Made by a program: the position numbers and the translations under genes
Part shown: positions 39,628 to 48,589 of the stretch, piece by piece
How positions within the stretch are numbered: the first letter of the stretch is position 1
Layout: each line of letters opens with the position of its first letter
Assembly: GCA_963732775.1 (NCBI GenBank)
Contig: CAVTAR010000001.1
Span: forward strand, 992,001 to 1,056,000
DNA length: 64,000 bases
Source of the DNA: CAVRQM01 sp963732775
Lineage (GTDB): Bacteria; Pseudomonadota; Alphaproteobacteria; Acetobacterales; Acetobacteraceae
Direction: 5' to 3'
Notes under the pieces: model-generated
What the model was told of the DNA's origin: nothing
What the model saw: only the letters and a program-made list of their open reading frames with translations
Database searches by the model: none

Positions 39628-40533
39628 ATGCGCTACGCCTTCGTCGGCCTCGGCCAGCTCGGCGGCCACCTCGCGACCAACCTGGTCCGCGGCGGCTTCC
39701 CGGTCGTCGTGCACGACCTGCATGCCGCCGCGGCCGCGGCCGTGCTCGCCGCCGGCGCTCGCTGGGCGGACACGACCGCCGCGGCCGTGACCGGCGCCGA
39801 CGCGCTCATCACCTGCCTGCCGTCGCCCGCCGCCTCGGCCGCGGTGCTGGAGGCGGCCCTGCCGGCGCTGCGTCCCGGCGCCACCTGGATCGAGATGAGC
39901 ACCAACGATTTCCCGGTGATCGAGGCGCTGGCGCGCCGCGCGGCGGCGGTCCGGGTGGCGACGCTGGCCTGCCCCGTCACCGGCGGCGTCCACCGCGCGG
40001 CGTCCGGCGACATCACCATCCTGGTCGGCGGCCCGGCCGACCTGTTCGCGCGCCACGACGCGGCACTGCGGGCGATGGGCGGGCAGGTGATCCATTGCGG
40101 CGGGCTGGAACAGGCGGCGGTGACGAAGGTGATGACCAACATGCTCGCCTTCGTCCACCTGATCGCCGCCGGCGAGGCGATGGTCGCCTGCGCCCGCGCC
40201 GGCGTCGACCCGGCGACGGCGTTCGCGGCGATCCGCGCCAGTTCCGGCAACAGCTTCGTCCACGAGACCGAAACCCCGCTCGTGCTGAACGGCAGCTACG
40301 ACGTCGGCTTCACCATGGACCTCGCCTGCAAGGACGCCGGCTTCGCGCTCGAGATCGGCCGTCGGCTCGGCGTGCCGCTGCGGCTCGCCGCGGTCATGGA
40401 GCAGGCCTTCATCGAGGGCCGCGCCCGCTTCGGCGGGGCCGCCTGGTCGACGATGATCGTCAAGCTGCTGGAGGACGCCACGGCCACGCCGCTCCGCGCT
40501 CCGGGGTTCCCGGCGCGGCTGGGCCAGGATTGA
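39628..40533 (+). CDS. NAD-dependent beta-hydroxyacid dehydrogenase (3-hydroxyisobutyrate dehydrogenase family)
   Basis: This 301-aa protein has an N-terminal Rossmann motif (FVGLGQLGGHLATNL), the substrate motif CPVTGGVHRAASGDITILVGG (residues ~113-133), and the catalytic lysine region AVTKVMTNMLAF. The second domain has the all-helical pattern of the family (DLACKDAGFALEIG). Substrates could be 3-hydroxyisobutyrate, tartronate semialdehyde or a related acid; linkage with a sugar-acid dehydratase favours the latter kind. No indel is present. Confidence 0.9.
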   Translation: MRYAFVGLGQLGGHLATNLVRGGFPVVVHDLHAAAAAAVLAAGARWADTTAAAVTGADALITCLPSPAASAAVLEAALPALRPGATWIEMSTNDFPVIEALARRAAAVRVATLACPVTGGVHRAASGDITILVGGPADLFARHDAALRAMGGQVIHCGGLEQAAVTKVMTNMLAFVHLIAAGEAMVACARAGVDPATAFAAIRASSGNSFVHETETPLVLNGSYDVGFTMDLACKDAGFALEIGRRLGVPLRLAAVMEQAFIEGRARFGGAAWSTMIVKLLEDATATPLRAPGFPARLGQD

Positions 40534-40539
40534 GGCGCC

Positions 40540-41640
40540 TCACGCCCACGCCTTGCTGAGCCGCCATGTCCCCGCGATCAGCCGCGCCACGCGGGCGGCG
40601 ACGTCGGCCACGGCATATTCGGGCGGCACGTGCGCGGGCGGGGACTGGGCGAGCGCCACCAGCGTCGCCTCGACGATCGCGTCCGGCTCGATGCCGCAGA
40701 CCAGCGCCGCCCCGGTCTCCAGCGCCTCCGGCCGCTCCATCGCCCGGCGCGCCACCACGCAGCGGAAGCCCAGCATCGCCGCCTCCTCGGGCGCGGTGCC
40801 GCTGTCGGAGACCACGCACGCCGCGTCGCGTTGCAGGCGGCACCAGTCGGCGAAGCCGAACGGCGGCAGGCACCGCACCCCCGGCGGCGGCGCCAGCCCG
40901 GCGCGCTCGAGGCGGTCGCGCGTGCGCGGGTGCGTCGAGAGGATCACCGGCAGCGCGGTCCTGTCCGCCAGCGCGCCGAGGCCGGCCAGCAACCCGGCCA
41001 GCCGCTCGGGCGCGTCCACGCTCTCCTGGCGGTGCAGGCTCGCCAGCAGGTAGCGCCACGGCTCCAGCCCAAGTCGTGCCACCGCGTCGCTGCGCGCGAT
41101 GGCCGGGCGCGCGTGGGCGACCACCTCGCACAACGGCGAGCCCGTGACCCAGACCCGGCCCGGCGCCAGCCCCTCGCGCAGCAGCTGGCGGCGCGCCGCC
41201 TCGGTGTAGGCGAGGTTGAAGTCGGCCGCGTGGTCGACCACGCGCCGGTTCGCCTCCTCCGGGCTCTCGCGGTCGAAGCAGCGGTTGCCCGCCTCCATGT
41301 GGTAGACGACGACGCCGTGGCGCCGCGCCACCAGGCAGGACAGGGCGCTGTGCGTGTCGCCCAGGATCAGCATGGCGTCCGGCCGGTGCGCCAGGATCGC
41401 CGCCTCCACGCCCTCGAACAGCCGCGCCAGCGTCGCACCCGGCGTCGCCGCGGCGACCGCGAGCTGCACGTCCGGCGCGCGCACGCCGAGCTGGTCGAAG
41501 AACACGTCGCGCAGCGCCGGGTCGGCGTTCTGCCCGGTGTGCACCAGCGTGTGCGCGAACACCGCGTCGAGCGCCGGGACGACGCGCGACAGCCGCACGA
41601 TCTCGGGCCGCGTGCCCAGCACGGTCATCACGCGCGTCAT
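40540..41640 (-). CDS. UDP-N-acetylglucosamine 2-epimerase family protein, likely FnlC/WbjD-type
   Basis: This 366-aa epimerase has a GT-B-like fold. It opens with MTVLGTRPEIVRLSRV, has the UDP-sugar motif HTGQNAD, LGDTHSALS, HMEAGNRCFD and EEANRRVVDH (residues ~92-120), and SDSGTAPEEAAMLG near residue 280. The classical enzyme converts UDP-GlcNAc to UDP-ManNAc. Next to fnlA- and fnlB-like genes it more likely makes UDP-L-FucNAc as the third enzyme of that path. ATG 41640 has GGGAGAG eight bases upstream. It is divergent from a methyltransferase gene (137-bp gap). Confidence 0.88.
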   Translation of the reverse strand: MTRVMTVLGTRPEIVRLSRVVPALDAVFAHTLVHTGQNADPALRDVFFDQLGVRAPDVQLAVAAATPGATLARLFEGVEAAILAHRPDAMLILGDTHSALSCLVARRHGVVVYHMEAGNRCFDRESPEEANRRVVDHAADFNLAYTEAARRQLLREGLAPGRVWVTGSPLCEVVAHARPAIARSDAVARLGLEPWRYLLASLHRQESVDAPERLAGLLAGLGALADRTALPVILSTHPRTRDRLERAGLAPPPGVRCLPPFGFADWCRLQRDAACVVSDSGTAPEEAAMLGFRCVVARRAMERPEALETGAALVCGIEPDAIVEATLVALAQSPPAHVPPEYAVADVAARVARLIAGTWRLSKAWA

Positions 41641-41777
41641 CGCGGTCGCTCTCCCGCTGCCCCGACGCGAGCAAGCCACGCCGGGATTGACGAGGCGTGA
41701 AACCGGCCCGCGCTTAAGCCGCGCGTAACCCATCGCCCGCATCCTCCGCGTCAGGCCTCCAGAACGGAGCAGCGCCG

Positions 41778-42353
41778 ATGCCGCGGGACGACTGGGAACG
41801 CAACACCATCGAGGCGATCTTTCGCCCACGGGGACTGTATCCCGATGGGCACATCGCCAGCGTGCTCGACGTCGGCTGCGGGCTCGCGCTGAAATCGCAG
41901 TACATCGCCGCGGACATCCGCGTCGGCCTCGACCTGTGGCGCCCGTACCTGGAACGGATCGACGCGGTGGTGCCGTACGTCACCATCCAGGCCGACGCCA
42001 TGCAGATCGACGCGCTGTTCCTGCCGCGCTCGTTCGACCTCGTGCTGCTGCTCGACATCGTCGAGCACCTGGACAAGCCCGAGGCGCTGGCGCTGATCGC
42101 CAAGGCCGAGGCGATCGCGCGGCGCGCCGTGGTGATCGAGACGCCGCGCGGCTTCCTGGCGCAGGACCGCGACATCCTGGGCCTGGGCGGCGACGCGCTG
42201 CAAACCCACCGTTGCGGCTTCGAGCCGCACGAGTTCGCCGAGCGCGGTTACGACGTGGTGGAGCGGCCGTACCTGCTCAGCACCACGCGGCGGCACTCCA
42301 CCCAGACGTCGCCCGCCGAGATCGTGATGCTCGACGCGATCCGGCGGCTCTGA
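41778..42353 (+). CDS. SAM-dependent methyltransferase, class I
   Basis: This 191-aa protein has motif I VLDVGCGLALKSQY (residues ~30-43), motif II ADIRVGLDLWRPYLE and post-motif FDLVLLLDIVEHLDKPEAL, the methyltransferase type 11/12 pattern. Members in polysaccharide loci methylate sugars or lipid carriers. ATG 41778 follows CGGAGCAG. It is the first gene of a plus-strand unit leading to fnlA, fnlB and a glycosyltransferase, with almost no gaps. Confidence 0.82.
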   Translation: MPRDDWERNTIEAIFRPRGLYPDGHIASVLDVGCGLALKSQYIAADIRVGLDLWRPYLERIDAVVPYVTIQADAMQIDALFLPRSFDLVLLLDIVEHLDKPEALALIAKAEAIARRAVVIETPRGFLAQDRDILGLGGDALQTHRCGFEPHEFAERGYDVVERPYLLSTTRRHSTQTSPAEIVMLDAIRRL

Positions 42354-42355
42354 GG

Positions 42356-43445
42356 ATGGCCGCGTCGCCGATACCCGGCGTGCTCGCCGGCCGCGTGGTG
42401 CTGGTCACCGGCGGCACCGGCAGCTTCGGCCAGGTCGTGGTGCGCCGCCTGCTCGCCGCCGGCTGCGCGCAGGTGCGCGTGCTGAGCCGCGACGAGGCCA
42501 AGCAGTACGCCATGCGGTTCGACATCGCCGACCCGCGCCTGCGGCTGCTGCTGGGCGACGTGCGCGACCGCGACAGCGTGGCCGCGGCGGTGCGCGGCGC
42601 CGACCTCGTGTTCCACGCCGCCGCGCTGAAACAGGTGCCGAACTGCGAGAGCTTCCCCGAACAGGCGGTGCTGACCAACGTCACCGGCAGCCTCAACGTG
42701 CTGCGCGAGGCGGTGGCCGCCGGCGTGCGCCGCGTGGTGTGCCTCAGCACCGACAAGGCGGTCTACCCGGTCAACGCCATGGGCATGACCAAGGCGCTGA
42801 TGGAGAAGCTGGTACAGGCCGAGGCGCGGCGGGGCTCGGCCACCACGCTGTGCGTGGTGCGCTACGGCAACGTGCTGTGCTCGCGCGGCTCGGTGGTGCC
42901 GAGCTTCATCGAGCGCATCGCCGCCGGCCGGCCGCTCGGCGTCACGGTTCCCGGCATGACCCGCTTCCTGCTGCGGCTCGACGAGGCGGTGGACCTGGTC
43001 GAGACGGCGCTGGCCGAGGGCGAGCCTGGCGACATCTTCATCCGCCGCTCGCCCGCCTGCACCGTCGGCACGCTGGCGCTGGCGCTGCAGGACCTGTTCG
43101 CCGCCCCCGGCCCGCTCAGCGTGCTGGGCGCGCGGCCCGGCGAGAAGATGCACGAGACGCTGGCCAGCGTGGAGGAGATGCGGGTCGCGCTGGCCTGCGG
43201 CGCCGCGTGGCGCATCCCGGCCGAGCGGTCGGACCTGATCGAACTCCGATCCGAGCAGCCGGCTGCCGCATGTCGGGCGCGACTACAATTCCGAGCACGC
43301 CGAGCGGCTTGATCGGGACGCCGTGCGCGCGCTGCTGGCAAGCCTGCCGGAGGTGCGCGGCGCGCTGGAGCTGCACGGCCGCCAGCGCGTGCGCTCGCTG
43401 TTGCCGCCGCCGGCCGCCCGCCGGCGGGAGCGGCTGCCGGCCTGA
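42356..43445 (+). CDS. fnlA: UDP-N-acetylglucosamine 4,6-dehydratase/5-epimerase (CapE/FnlA type), frameshift near 3' end
   Basis: An extended SDR of about 362 residues. It has TGGTGSFG (NADP motif), RDEAKQYAMRF, the active-site stretch AAALKQVPNCE, CLSTDKAVYPVNAMGMTKAL, where Met replaces the usual Tyr of the YxxxK pair, and GDIFIRRSPACTVGTLA with the RPGEKMHETL motif. FnlA-type enzymes convert UDP-GlcNAc to a 4-keto-6-deoxy sugar on the way to UDP-L-FucNAc. After RSDLIEL (nt ~43240) the frame shifts; the family tail GRDYNSEHAERL resumes in another frame and runs to TGA 43443-43445, two bases before fnlB. Confidence 0.88.
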
Positions 43446-43447
43446 CC

Positions 43448-44258
43448 ATGGCGCGCATCCTGCTGTTCGGCGCCGACGGCATGCTGGGCTCGGCGTGCGC
43501 GCGCACGCTGGCAAGCGGGCACGCGGTCACCGCGCTCGATCGCGCGCGCTACGACATCGCCGCCGCGGACTGGTCCGACCTGCCGGTGCCTGGCCACGAC
43601 GTCGTGCTGAACGCCGCCGGCATCACCCCCCGCCGGAGCGTCGCCGCGCGGGAGCTGTGGACGGTCAACGCCGCCTTTCCGCACGCGCTCGCCGCGGCCT
43701 GCGCGCGGCACGGTGCGCGGCTGGTCCACGTCTCGACCGACTGCGTGTTCGACGGCTCCGGCGCGCCGCACGACGAGGCGGCGCTGCCGTCGGCGACCGA
43801 GGAGTACCGGCCGCAGCAAGGCGTGCGGCGAGCCGGCCGGGGCGCTGACGCTGCGCACCTCCATCGTCGGGCCGGAAGGCCGCGGCTTCCGCCAGTTGCT
43901 GTGCTGGTGCCTGCGCGAGGGCAAGGTCGCTGGCTACGTCGACCATCGCTGGAACGGCGTCACCACGCTGGCGCTGGCCGAGGCGGTGCGCCGCATCATC
44001 GAGGACGGCCTGTTCGTGCCCGGCATCCGCCACGTCCATGCCGAGGACACCACCAAGTTCGCGCTGATCGGCACCATCCGCCGCGCCTTCGGCCACGGCG
44101 GCGAGGTGCGTCCGGTCGCCGCGCCGGCGGCCCGGGACATGCGGCTCGCCACCCGCCATCCCGCCTTCCTCGCGGCACTGCGCCTGCCGCCGCTGGCCGA
44201 GCAGATGGCAGCCCTGGTGCCGCTCGCGACCGCGCTCGGCGCGTGGCGCGACGCATGA
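43448..44258 (+). CDS. fnlB: NAD-dependent epimerase/reductase (RmlD/FnlB type), one frameshift
   Basis: A protein of about 269 residues with N-terminal LLFGADGMLGSACAR (NAD(P) motif), LNAAGITPRR, HVSTDCVFDGSGAPHDE and, after removal of an extra C near 43815, YGRSK with the catalytic Tyr and Lys. The C-terminal half holds DHRWNGVTTLALAEAVRRII. Members reduce the 4-keto sugar left by FnlA-type dehydratases. It lies between fnlA and a glycosyltransferase, overlapping the latter by four bases. RmlD-type dTDP-rhamnose synthesis is unlikely, because rmlA, rmlB and rmlC are not here. Confidence 0.82.
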
Positions 44259-45406
44259 CCGCGACGCCGGCCATCTCGGTTGTGCTGCCGACCTACAACC
44301 ACATCCGCTTCCTGCCGGACGCGATCGCCGACATCGTTGCCCAGACGCGCGGCGACTGGGAACTGATCGTGGTGGACGACGGCTCCACCGACGAGACTGC
44401 CGCCTGGCTCGCCGCGACGCCGCTCGACGCGCGGGTGCGGCTGCTGCGGCAGGACAATGCCGGCCCCGACCAGGCGATCAACGCCGGGATCGCCCAGGCG
44501 CGCGGCGACTACCTCACCTGGGTGTCGGCCGACAACCGCAGCGCGCCGTACTTCCTGGAGGCGCTGGCCGCGGCCCTCGACGCCGACCCCGCCGCCGCCG
44601 TCGCCTACTCGCCGTATTACGCGATCGACGGCCGGGACAGGCTCCAGGCGATGAAGTCCGACAACTGGCTGCTGCTGCGCGAGCTCGTCGCCGGCACGCC
44701 CCGCGGCATGGCGGGATTCCTCTACCGCCGGGCGCTGCACGACACGCTCGGGCGCTACGAGGGCCTCGCGTGCGACACGCGGATGTGGGCGCGCATCGCC
44801 GAGGCGCACGCCTGCGTGTTCGTGCTGGAGCCGACGGTGCACTACCGCTTCCACGACGACCGCGCGACCGTCCGCCAGCACGACCGGGTGGAGCGGGAGC
44901 GCCGCGACATCACCCGCGACTTCCTCGCGCGCCACGCCGCGTTGCCGCCCGCCGCGCTGCTGGGCCTGCTGTACCCGGGGCTCGCGCGGGCGCCGGAACA
45001 CCTCGCCGACGCGGCCGCCGACGCCGCGAGCCGCCTGCTGGCCGCGGGCATGGCCGAGCCGGCGCTGGCGCTCGCCTGCGAGGGCCTGCGCGCCGCCTCC
45101 CCGGGCGGCCTGCTCGGCCCGCTCGCCGGCGCCGTCGCCGCGGCGCTGCGGCTCGGCGGCGACCCGGTCGAGGCGGTGCTGCCGGCGCTCGCCCGCAACC
45201 CGAACCTCACGGCGGCGGCGCGCGACGCCGCGCTCACGGTGGCCGTGGGCCTGCCGGAGTTGCTCAGGGGGTTGCGTGCGGCCGGCGCATGCAGCCCCTG
45301 GCTGCTCGACGCGATGCACCCGCTGCGCCGCCTGGAAGCGCCGCGGGTGTTCTCCTACGCCGCCTGGAGGGCGGGACTGCGCTGCGGGTCGCTGCCGACG
45401 TTCTGA
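44255..45406 (+). CDS. Glycosyltransferase family 2
   Basis: This 383-aa enzyme has a GT-A domain (SVVLPTYNHIRFLPDAIADI, VVDDGSTDET, and WVSADN in the metal-binding region), probably moving the L-FucNAc-like sugar or another hexose onto a growing glycan at the inner membrane. The C-terminal 150 residues are alanine-rich helices of unknown role. ATG 44255 overlaps the fnlB stop. The 3' end overlaps the convergent fusion gene by 52 bp. Confidence 0.87.
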   Translation: MTATPAISVVLPTYNHIRFLPDAIADIVAQTRGDWELIVVDDGSTDETAAWLAATPLDARVRLLRQDNAGPDQAINAGIAQARGDYLTWVSADNRSAPYFLEALAAALDADPAAAVAYSPYYAIDGRDRLQAMKSDNWLLLRELVAGTPRGMAGFLYRRALHDTLGRYEGLACDTRMWARIAEAHACVFVLEPTVHYRFHDDRATVRQHDRVERERRDITRDFLARHAALPPAALLGLLYPGLARAPEHLADAAADAASRLLAAGMAEPALALACEGLRAASPGGLLGPLAGAVAAALRLGGDPVEAVLPALARNPNLTAAARDAALTVAVGLPELLRGLRAAGACSPWLLDAMHPLRRLEAPRVFSYAAWRAGLRCGSLPTF

Positions 45407-46974
45407 TCCGCGGCGACCCGTTCAAAGACGTGGAAGTCGCTGAACGAGGTCTCCTCGGGCCGCGCCGGATCGAACGGGAAGGGGTTGTGGACCACCGCGG
45501 AGCGCCGCCACTCCGGCGCGTGCGCCTCCACCCAGCGCGAGAAGGCGCGATGGCGGACATGCGCGTCCGCCGTCTCGCCGTCGCGGTCGCTCGCGTACAC
45601 CACCACCAGGCGCTGCCCGGCCGCGAACAGCGCCCGCATGTAGCCATCGAACGTCGCCGGCTCGACCAGGTGGAACACCACGTCGAGCGAGACCGCCAGG
45701 TCGGCATGCATCCCCGCGGCCTCGGCCGGCGTCACGAACCGCTTGCCCGCGTTATGGGCGAAGCGCGCCCGGCACAGCGCGAGCGCGCTCGGCGCCACGT
45801 CCACGCCGACATAGGCCGGATAGCGGGCGAGCGAGAGCTGTGCCCCGTCGCCGCAGCCGAACTCGATCACCGAGGCGACCGCGTGCTCGGCCACGATGGC
45901 GTTCAGCGTCTCCGCCTTGAAGCCGGCGAGCCGGCCGTACGACCCGGCGCCGGAGTTGCCGCCGCGCCGGTAGCGCTGTTCCCAGTAGGCGCCGGAGTCG
46001 AACTCGCCCGCCGCCGGCCCAGCGCACAGCAGCTCCAGCACGCGGGCGACCTGGCGGTCGAGCGAGAAGCGCTCGGCGACCAGTGCCCGCCAGCGATGCG
46101 GGCGGGCGGCCCGGATGATCTCGACCGCCTCGTCGATGTCGGCGAACCGCGTCGCCTCGGGCCAGAACTCGCCGGCGGCCGTCTGGTCCAGCATGGCGAT
46201 GTCGCAGCCGCAGGCGGCCGCCTCGGCGATGGCGTAGCCGAAGCTCTCGTAGACGCTGGTGGACAGCAGCGCGCCGTTGCGGGCGTGCCAGTTCGGCATG
46301 GCGGCCTGCTCGATCGCGCCGTCCCAGGCGATGGCGTCGGCCAGCCCCAGCCGGGCGGCGAGGTGGCGGAAGCCGTCGAGCGTCACCGGCTCGGCCTCCT
46401 TGCTGGTGATGGCGAGCCGATAGCGCGCGTCGTGGCGCCGCAGCCGGTGCAGCACCTGCAACGCGAGGGCAGGGTTCTTGTGCAGCGTGAACCAGCCGCA
46501 CCAGCCGATGCGGAACGGGTCGAAGGCGCCGAGCGGCACGAAGCGGTCGAGGTCGACGCCGTTGTGGACCACGTGCAGGCGGTTCGCATAGGCGATCTCG
46601 GGGGCGGCGGCCAGCGTGCGGGCGCGCATGTCCTCGCCGACCACGATCACGTCGTCGACCCGGCTCCAGTCGACGCGCGCGACGTGGCCGGTGCCGTAGG
46701 CCTCGATGCGGTGCACCCGCACCACCACGCGCCGGCCGCCGAAATCGGTCGCCGCGATCAGCGCCGGGAACGGCGGCCAGCAGAACTCGAACCACACCAC
46801 ATCGGTCGCCGGCTGGTCGGCCCAGGCCAGGGCGGCGGCGATCTGCTCGGCGGACTGGGCCGGGAACACGCCGACCTCGAGCCGCCCGGTCGCGGCCAGC
46901 CCGCGCGCGAGGTCCGGGACGAAATGGTCGAGGCCGGGGAGCACGACGAAGGCGAGGCGCGGCGGACGCGGCAT
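45355..46974 (-). CDS. Glycosyltransferase (GT4-like) fused to a SAM methyltransferase
   Basis: A single 539-aa frame. Residues 1 to about 350 are a GT-B glycosyltransferase (HNGVDLDRFVPLG, GWCGWFTLHKNPALAL, SVYESFGYAIAEAAACG). From about 365 on there is a class I methyltransferase beginning FDSGAYWEQRYRRGGNSGAG with motif I VIEFGCGDGAQLSLARY and SLDVVFHLVE. The join has no frame problem. A transferase that adds a sugar and methylates it would suit capping of a polysaccharide, but this is inferred. ATG 46974 matches the GT-B N terminus. It is convergent with the GT2 gene and divergent from the DUF1223 gene. Confidence 0.85.
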   Translation of the reverse strand: MPRPPRLAFVVLPGLDHFVPDLARGLAATGRLEVGVFPAQSAEQIAAALAWADQPATDVVWFEFCWPPFPALIAATDFGGRRVVVRVHRIEAYGTGHVARVDWSRVDDVIVVGEDMRARTLAAAPEIAYANRLHVVHNGVDLDRFVPLGAFDPFRIGWCGWFTLHKNPALALQVLHRLRRHDARYRLAITSKEAEPVTLDGFRHLAARLGLADAIAWDGAIEQAAMPNWHARNGALLSTSVYESFGYAIAEAAACGCDIAMLDQTAAGEFWPEATRFADIDEAVEIIRAARPHRWRALVAERFSLDRQVARVLELLCAGPAAGEFDSGAYWEQRYRRGGNSGAGSYGRLAGFKAETLNAIVAEHAVASVIEFGCGDGAQLSLARYPAYVGVDVAPSALALCRARFAHNAGKRFVTPAEAAGMHADLAVSLDVVFHLVEPATFDGYMRALFAAGQRLVVVYASDRDGETADAHVRHRAFSRWVEAHAPEWRRSAVVHNPFPFDPARPEETSFSDFHVFERVAADQNVGSDPQRSPALQAA

Positions 46975-47089
46975 GGCGGGGGTTCCTGCTCGGGGCGCGC
47001 CCAGGATCGCGCCGGACGGTTGCCATGCTGTTACCTTTGCCCCGGCGCCGGCGAAGGCTTTGCCGGGCAGCAATGGGGATCAGCCGACC

Positions 47090-47788
47090 ATGACCAGGCT
47101 TCTCGCAGCAGCGCTGGCGTTCCTGGCCGGCGCGGCGCCGGCGATCTCGGCCGAGCCCTCACTGGTGGTGCTGGAGCTGTTCACCTCGCAATCGTGCTCC
47201 TCCTGCCCGCCGGCCGACGCGCTGCTCGGGCGGCTGCGCGAGACGGCGGGCGGCGGGCTGCTGCCGCTCAGCTTGCATGTCGACTACTGGAACCGCATCG
47301 GCTGGGTGGACCGCTACTCCAGCCGCGAGTTCACCCGCCGCCAATACGGCTATGGCGGGGTGCGCGGCCAGGCGGGCGTCTACACGCCGGAGCTGGTGGT
47401 GGACGGCGCCGAGGGCGTGGTCGGCTCGGACGCCGACGCCGTGGCCGAGGCGATCGCCCGGGCGCGGCGGGCGCGCGCGGCGCGGCCGGCGATCCGCCTC
47501 GACGTCGCGCGCCAGGGCGGGCGGCTCGTGGTCGACGTGGGCGCGGGCGAGGGCCGGGGCAGGGTGCTGCTGTTCGGCTACGACGACCGGCACGTGACGC
47601 AGGTCGGCAGCGGCGAGAACGCCGGGCGGACGCTGACCGAGGTGAACGTGGTGCGCGCCCTGGTGCCGCTCGGCGCCTGGGCCGGCGCGCCGCTCGCGTT
47701 GCAGGCCGACCTGCCCGCCGGCGAGCACGCGGCGGTGCTGCTGCAGGCCGAGGACGGGCAGGTGCTGGCGGCGCGGGTGGCAGGCTAG
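47090..47788 (+). CDS. DUF1223 thioredoxin-like exported protein
   Basis: This 232-aa protein has a signal peptide (cleavage near AISAEP) and the DUF1223 start VVLELFTSQSCSSCPPADAL, containing a thioredoxin-like CSSC pair, then HVDYWNRIGWVDRYSS and YTPELVVDGAEGVVGSDA. The family is periplasmic with an unknown redox role. Function within this cluster is not evident. ATG 47090 is chosen because the signal peptide begins there. Confidence 0.85.
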   Translation: MTRLLAAALAFLAGAAPAISAEPSLVVLELFTSQSCSSCPPADALLGRLRETAGGGLLPLSLHVDYWNRIGWVDRYSSREFTRRQYGYGGVRGQAGVYTPELVVDGAEGVVGSDADAVAEAIARARRARAARPAIRLDVARQGGRLVVDVGAGEGRGRVLLFGYDDRHVTQVGSGENAGRTLTEVNVVRALVPLGAWAGAPLALQADLPAGEHAAVLLQAEDGQVLAARVAG

Positions 47789-47813
47789 CACCCCAGCCCC
47801 GCGATAGCCGGGA

Positions 47814-47829
47814 CGAGCCGTGCGGCTCG
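47814..47829. terminator. Short hairpin between convergent genes
   Basis: CGAGCC, loop GTGC, GGCTCG forms a 6-bp stem between the DUF1223 stop and the convergent PEP-CTERM gene stop. It may end both transcripts. No T-run is present. Confidence 0.35.
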
Positions 47830-47850
47830 CCCCGTCGTCTGTGGTCCCGC

Positions 47851-48507
47851 TCAGGCCTTCGCGCGGCGGCGACGCACGAGGCCGAGGCCCACGAGCCCGG
47901 TGCCGAGCAGCGCCATGCTGACCGGCTCGGGCACGTCGAAGTTCAGCACCGCCGGCAGGCCGTTCGACTCGGCGTACCAGAGATTGTAGGTGCCGGCCGC
48001 AAGGCTGTAGCTGGTGGGCGAGGGCGTGGTCGGGCCGGACGAGTCGAGCAGGTCGGTGGTGTTGCTGCTGTTCCAGATGCTGATGCCGTCGTCGTGGGTG
48101 ATGATGCCGCTGATTGCCGAGGCGAGCGTGAAGGTGAACTCGATCAGCGAGACGTGCGAATAGTTGCCGCTGCTCAGCACGGTGGCGATGCCGCTGAACG
48201 GGTCGCTGGTCGAGGTGCCGCTGCCGAAGAAGCCGCCGACGGTGTCGGTGCCGCCGGTCGGGTCGTTGAAGTTGATCGAGCCGACATAGGTGCCGCTGGC
48301 GATCAGGTTGCCGCCGGTCGCGACCGGGTTGGTGGCGGTGCCGGCCTGATTGGCCGAGCCGATGTTGGAGCCGGGGGTGTCCGCGCCCCAGATATTGACG
48401 CCGAACGAGCCGCTGAGCGGCGACGCCTGGGCGGCTCCGGCTCCGGCTCCGGCGACGGCGGCGGTCAGCGCGAGGCTGGCGAGCAGGCTGCGGGCGAAGG
48501 CTGGCAT
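47851..48507 (-). CDS. PEP-CTERM sorting-domain protein
   Basis: This 218-aa exported protein has a signal peptide (MPAFARSLLASLALTAAVAG, cleavage near AQASP), a Ser/Thr/Gly-rich body with predicted beta structure, and a C-terminal sorting tag: VPEPVSMALLGTGLVGLGL followed by RRRR. Exosortase (XrtA/EpsH-like) recognises this tag and links such proteins to exopolysaccharide. No exosortase is in the window, but the nearby glycan genes suit the theme. A near-perfect sigma-54 promoter lies upstream on the same strand. Confidence 0.9.
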   Translation of the reverse strand: MPAFARSLLASLALTAAVAGAGAGAAQASPLSGSFGVNIWGADTPGSNIGSANQAGTATNPVATGGNLIASGTYVGSINFNDPTGGTDTVGGFFGSGTSTSDPFSGIATVLSSGNYSHVSLIEFTFTLASAISGIITHDDGISIWNSSNTTDLLDSSGPTTPSPTSYSLAAGTYNLWYAESNGLPAVLNFDVPEPVSMALLGTGLVGLGLVRRRRAKA

Positions 48508-48573
48508 GGTGGTGGTCTCCCTCTGGCCCGCAGCGCCGTCGGGGCGACGGCGCGATCCAGGCGCATGGGGTTG

Positions 48574-48589
48574 AGCAACCGTTGTGCCA
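48574..48589 (-). promoter_or_regulatory. Sigma-54 (-24/-12) promoter of the PEP-CTERM gene
   Basis: Read on the minus strand the sequence is TGGCACAACGGTTGCT, matching the RpoN consensus TGGCAC-N5-TTGCW at every fixed position. Transcription should start near 48563, about 55 bases before the ATG at 48507. It points to control by an enhancer-binding protein. Confidence 0.75.

Noticed and set aside
40540..41829. Longer epimerase starting at 41829
   Set aside because: The extra N-terminal 63 residues are outside the family fold and overlap the divergent methyltransferase; ATG 41640 has a good ribosome site.
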